Assembly: GCA_029263415.1 (NCBI GenBank)
Contig: JAJCXN010000054.1
Span: 1-64,000 of the forward strand
From: Acidobacteriota bacterium
Lineage (GTDB): Bacteria; Acidobacteriota; Thermoanaerobaculia; Multivoradales; Multivoraceae
DNA length: 64,000 nucleotides
Reading direction: 5' to 3'
This document shows, piece by piece, positions 61,538 through 64,000 of the stretch. The notes under the pieces were generated by a model, which made no database searches, was not told the DNA's origin, and saw only the letters and a list, made by a program, of their open reading frames with translations. The first letter of the stretch is position 1; every line of letters begins with the position of its first letter. A program made the position numbers and the translations under genes.

Positions 61538-62947
61538 TTAAGGGGCGGACAGAGCCTCTGCGGCCCAGGTCGCAGCGGTGTCGCGCAGCCCCGCTGCGTC
61601 TTCCGGCAAGAGCGCGCCGTCGAACAGTGATCGATAAAGAGCAGCGTCGTACTTGCTCAAGAAGTCGGCAGAGTCCGAGTAGAGGGCGCTAAGTTCTTGT
61701 TTTGAGAACTCGCGGGCGTAGCCGTAGAGGAAGGCGAACCGGTTGCCACCTTCGACCCGCTTGCCAGCTCCTCGATGCTCGGCGCTTGGAACCGCAAACT
61801 CCGGGATTCGGATGCCGCCCAACGCGTTGCCGAGCTCGTCGCGAGTGATCTCGGGCGTACCACCTGAGGCTGCTGCGACTTCGATCAGTGGCAGGTCGGG
61901 AGGCGCCGTGCCCTGGGTAAGCCAAGCGTGCATGTGCCGGATCGCAGCGTCATAGACCGGGGTGTACGACAGCCAGTTGGGTGAGTCCATGCCCGGCGTG
62001 GTGGCAGCCTCGCTGCGAGCGACGCTCACGTGCGCTGTGCCCGGAACCTCCCAGAAGCGAAAGTTGTCGGTCGACGGCTGACGCGCCGGATAGTAGGGCA
62101 TGGTCTCGGTCTCTGAGTTGACCACGAACACCGGCACTCCAAGATCGTCTCGGATCTGACTCGAGATCCGGGTTCTGCGGCCGTTCTTGTCGGAGGCAAA
62201 CGGAACCGGCGAGGCGAAATCGATGTACGGGATATAGCCGTCATAGACCCGCTCGAGCGGATGCACGCCATTGATGTAGGTGCGCAAGCGCGAGGCCGAC
62301 TGAGAAGCACCTGCGGCCACTAATCGCGCCACTGGAAGGCCGCCCATGGGATCGTTGTCAAGGCGGGGTCGCCCAGCGCTGATGGCACGACCGGCTTGAC
62401 TGAAGATGTCGTAGGAGTATGCGTCGCCAGGATGCACCAGTGAACCGTAGCGTTCCGGATCCCACTGCCGCAGACCGGCAGCTTGGGGGCCCTCGAAACC
62501 GTTGACTCCGACCGACTGCGCTGAAACCCCGACCCAAGCGTAGCCCCGCAGGTACTCACCGCCACTGACCGTGCCGAGTTCGAACCCCGCCGTGACGTTT
62601 TGCCAGTGAACTATGATCGTGCCGTTGAAGTTGGCAGCTTCCTTAGGTCGGACCACGAGGATCCGTGTGCGAAAGGGAACTGTCTCTGACTCCCGCTCGG
62701 TTAGCCAACGGCCGTGCGCGTCATGCGATGCGCCTTCGGTGAGTCGGTAAGCGCTTGCGGTACCGTCGAGAAAGTACTCCTCTGCGATGTAGCCGAAGGC
62801 CTCAAGATCGATTGCCGGGTTGTTGGAGGGAGCGCCCTTCTGGCCCCCGCTAATGGGTCCCGTCACTTGGACGCTTGCGCTGACGATGGCGGCGGCGCCG
62901 AAGAACAGAGTGAGGATCGTTGTGGCAACGCGAAGAGTCAGGGACAT
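61538..62947 (-). CDS. Exported alpha/beta-hydrolase domain protein
   Basis: The 469-residue product has a signal peptide (LTLRVATTILTLFFGAAAIVSASV) and the layout of the alpha/beta-hydrolase 'Abhydrolase_10' type: VVRPKEAANFNGTIIVHWQNVTAGFELG, GYAWVGVSAQSVGV, the nucleophile elbow VAAGASQSASRL (GxSxS), DGYIPYIDF, VFVVNSETETMPYYPAR and a catalytic His candidate in VPGTAHVSVA. It is likely a secreted esterase or lipase-like hydrolase. The substrate is unknown. Confidence 0.75.
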   Translation of the reverse strand: MSLTLRVATTILTLFFGAAAIVSASVQVTGPISGGQKGAPSNNPAIDLEAFGYIAEEYFLDGTASAYRLTEGASHDAHGRWLTERESETVPFRTRILVVRPKEAANFNGTIIVHWQNVTAGFELGTVSGGEYLRGYAWVGVSAQSVGVNGFEGPQAAGLRQWDPERYGSLVHPGDAYSYDIFSQAGRAISAGRPRLDNDPMGGLPVARLVAAGASQSASRLRTYINGVHPLERVYDGYIPYIDFASPVPFASDKNGRRTRISSQIRDDLGVPVFVVNSETETMPYYPARQPSTDNFRFWEVPGTAHVSVARSEAATTPGMDSPNWLSYTPVYDAAIRHMHAWLTQGTAPPDLPLIEVAAASGGTPEITRDELGNALGGIRIPEFAVPSAEHRGAGKRVEGGNRFAFLYGYAREFSKQELSALYSDSADFLSKYDAALYRSLFDGALLPEDAAGLRDTAATWAAEALSAP

Positions 62948-63067
62948 AGCGGCTCCAGTCGATGTTCAGTGCGTCTCGAGAGACGGTTAGAAAGGGGATG
63001 CGGCAGAGATTAGCAGCCTGGGTTCTCAAGCCGGTGGCGCTAGATGCTGTCTGTGGTGGGCGCGACT

Positions 63068-63105
63068 GGAACGAAGAACGCCGTGGTCTCGATGAGACCA
63101 CGGCG
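63068..63105 (-). terminator. Rho-independent terminator of the DUF2911 gene
   Basis: Read on the minus strand, CGCCGTGGTCTC (63105-63094) pairs over 12 bp with GAGACCACGGCG (63090-63079) around a three-base loop and is followed by TTCTTCGTTCC. It lies 29 bases past the stop. Confidence 0.8.
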
Positions 63106-63133
63106 CTACTGATCGTTTCGAGACTAGGGGCTG

Positions 63134-64000
63134 CTAGTTCGAGACGTTGAAGTCCTTGCCTTGTTCAAGGATTTTCACCGCCTGCTCGAGGTTCTGCTTG
63201 TTGCCGGCATCTGGCGCCTCGGCAACAGCTAGTTTTGCGTGTTCCAATGCCTTCTTGTAGTCACCTTCGGCTGAGTAGGCACGAGCCAAACCGACGTTTA
63301 CCGGCCAGACGTTGCCATGCCGCTCGTGGTTGAGCTTGAAGATCTCGATGGCGCGGTCGGTTTGACCCTGTACTTGCAGTTGGCGCGCCTGGGTGTGGAG
63401 TTGAATCGGCCCTGCCGTTGGGTGGCGGAGTGCGCGGTCGAGGGTGGCCTTCGAGTCAGCGTCTTTCCCGAGTACCTGCTGGACCTGGGACAGCGCAGTG
63501 AGAGTGGTGAAGTTCTCTTGACCCACGAACGGTGCCGAGACTCCAGTGTTGGCCCAGGCAAGGGTCTCGTCAGTGACCAAGTTGTTGGCCAGGGCGAAGC
63601 CAACCGCAGCGTTCCAGTTCTGCCAATTGAATCCCGGGGCATTCTGCAACTCCTGGCGGATACTGGTCATGTACAGATCGTTGCGATCTGGCACGGCGAA
63701 GGTGAAGGGAAGGCTGATCTCTTCCCAAAGGAGCGCCAGCGTTGTCTCGTTCGGTTGGCGATCGATGAAGTCATAGGTCAACCACTCGCGATAGGGGGCC
63801 TGCGAGGGCGTTGCTTCGACCCGGAGAGCGTCTTCCTTGGCATCGTAGAAGAAGCTGCCCCACGCGGTGGAGTTGTTGGAGAAGATGAGGGTCCACGAAC
63901 CGCTCTCTTGAGGGATCACGTGAAAGCCGTAGGTCCCGGCAGCGAGTTCCTCGCCTTGCACCGTGAGATCGTGGCTGATCGTGATGGTGGTGTTCTCGTT
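63134..64000 (-). CDS. DUF2911/TPR protein (5' end cut by window)
   Basis: The open frame continues to the window edge (NENTTITISHDLTVQGEELAAGTYGFHVIPQ), so the N-terminus lies outside. The visible part has a DUF2911 domain (LAAGTYGFHVIPQESGSWTLIFSNNSTAWGSFFYDAKEDALRVEATP, to FTFAVPD at about 95) and a C-terminal helical region with TPR-like units (ALRHPTAGPIQLHTQARQLQVQGQTDRAIEIFKLNHERHG, DYKKALEHAKLAVAEAP). Such proteins are exported and of unknown function. A strong terminator follows. Confidence 0.85.
   Translation of the reverse strand, partial: NENTTITISHDLTVQGEELAAGTYGFHVIPQESGSWTLIFSNNSTAWGSFFYDAKEDALRVEATPSQAPYREWLTYDFIDRQPNETTLALLWEEISLPFTFAVPDRNDLYMTSIRQELQNAPGFNWQNWNAAVGFALANNLVTDETLAWANTGVSAPFVGQENFTTLTALSQVQQVLGKDADSKATLDRALRHPTAGPIQLHTQARQLQVQGQTDRAIEIFKLNHERHGNVWPVNVGLARAYSAEGDYKKALEHAKLAVAEAPDAGNKQNLEQAVKILEQGKDFNVSN

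Overview
The window looks like chromosomal DNA from a free-living Gram-negative bacterium, most likely an Acidobacteriota-type organism. The evidence is indirect: a stand-alone MacB/FtsX permease of the ADOP type common in that phylum, several secreted FG-GAP/CRTAC1 proteins, a protein resembling the acidobacterial VWFA-related family, a '(T/D)GKPDFSG' exported protein, an outer-membrane phosphate porin and many Sec signal peptides. I see no rRNA, tRNA, phage, transposase or CRISPR. The host assignment is an inference.

Layout. 1-8.2 kb: a dispersed repeat copy at the left edge, a small secreted Arg/Asp/Tyr-rich protein, an ArsC-family gene read through an in-frame UGA with a SECIS-like hairpin (a selenoprotein), and a three-gene operon of two FG-GAP/CRTAC1 proteins plus a TPR protein. 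8.2-17.3 kb: a secreted kinase-fold protein, a TetR regulator, a VWFA-like protein, glcD-glcE, lgt and a PlsC-type acyltransferase. 17-20 kb: a large Cys-rich FG-GAP/PPC protein with a decayed paralogue fragment beside it. 20.3-28.9 kb: a complete Pho module (phosphate porin, phoB, phoR, pstSCAB, phoU) with repeated PhoB-box-like sites. 28.9-34.4 kb: a large metzincin-like secreted protein and a gamma-glutamyltransferase homologue.

35.4-47.3 kb is the most unusual part. It holds two near-identical secreted PEGA-like/DUF1566 paralogues that differ mainly in a short C-terminal hypervariable stretch, a third related protein, an Avd-family protein of diversity-generating retroelements (DGRs), an Hsp70-like ATPase, a membrane-anchored J-like protein, a membrane coiled-coil protein and a very long Ala/Glu/Gly heptad-repeat protein. 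Inverted copies of a roughly 400-bp repeat bracket the block. No reverse transcriptase and no template repeat are in the window, so any retroelement would have to act in trans or be lost.

48-64 kb: an exported protein of unknown function, then a compact Gfo/Idh/MocA + SsuD-like monooxygenase + YdhF-like aldo/keto reductase + Na+/solute symporter operon that could degrade a sulfonated sugar such as sulfoquinovose. An OPT transporter, a Gly-rich secreted protein, the ADOP permease, an M20 amidohydrolase, an alpha/beta hydrolase and a DUF2911/TPR protein cut by the right edge complete the window.
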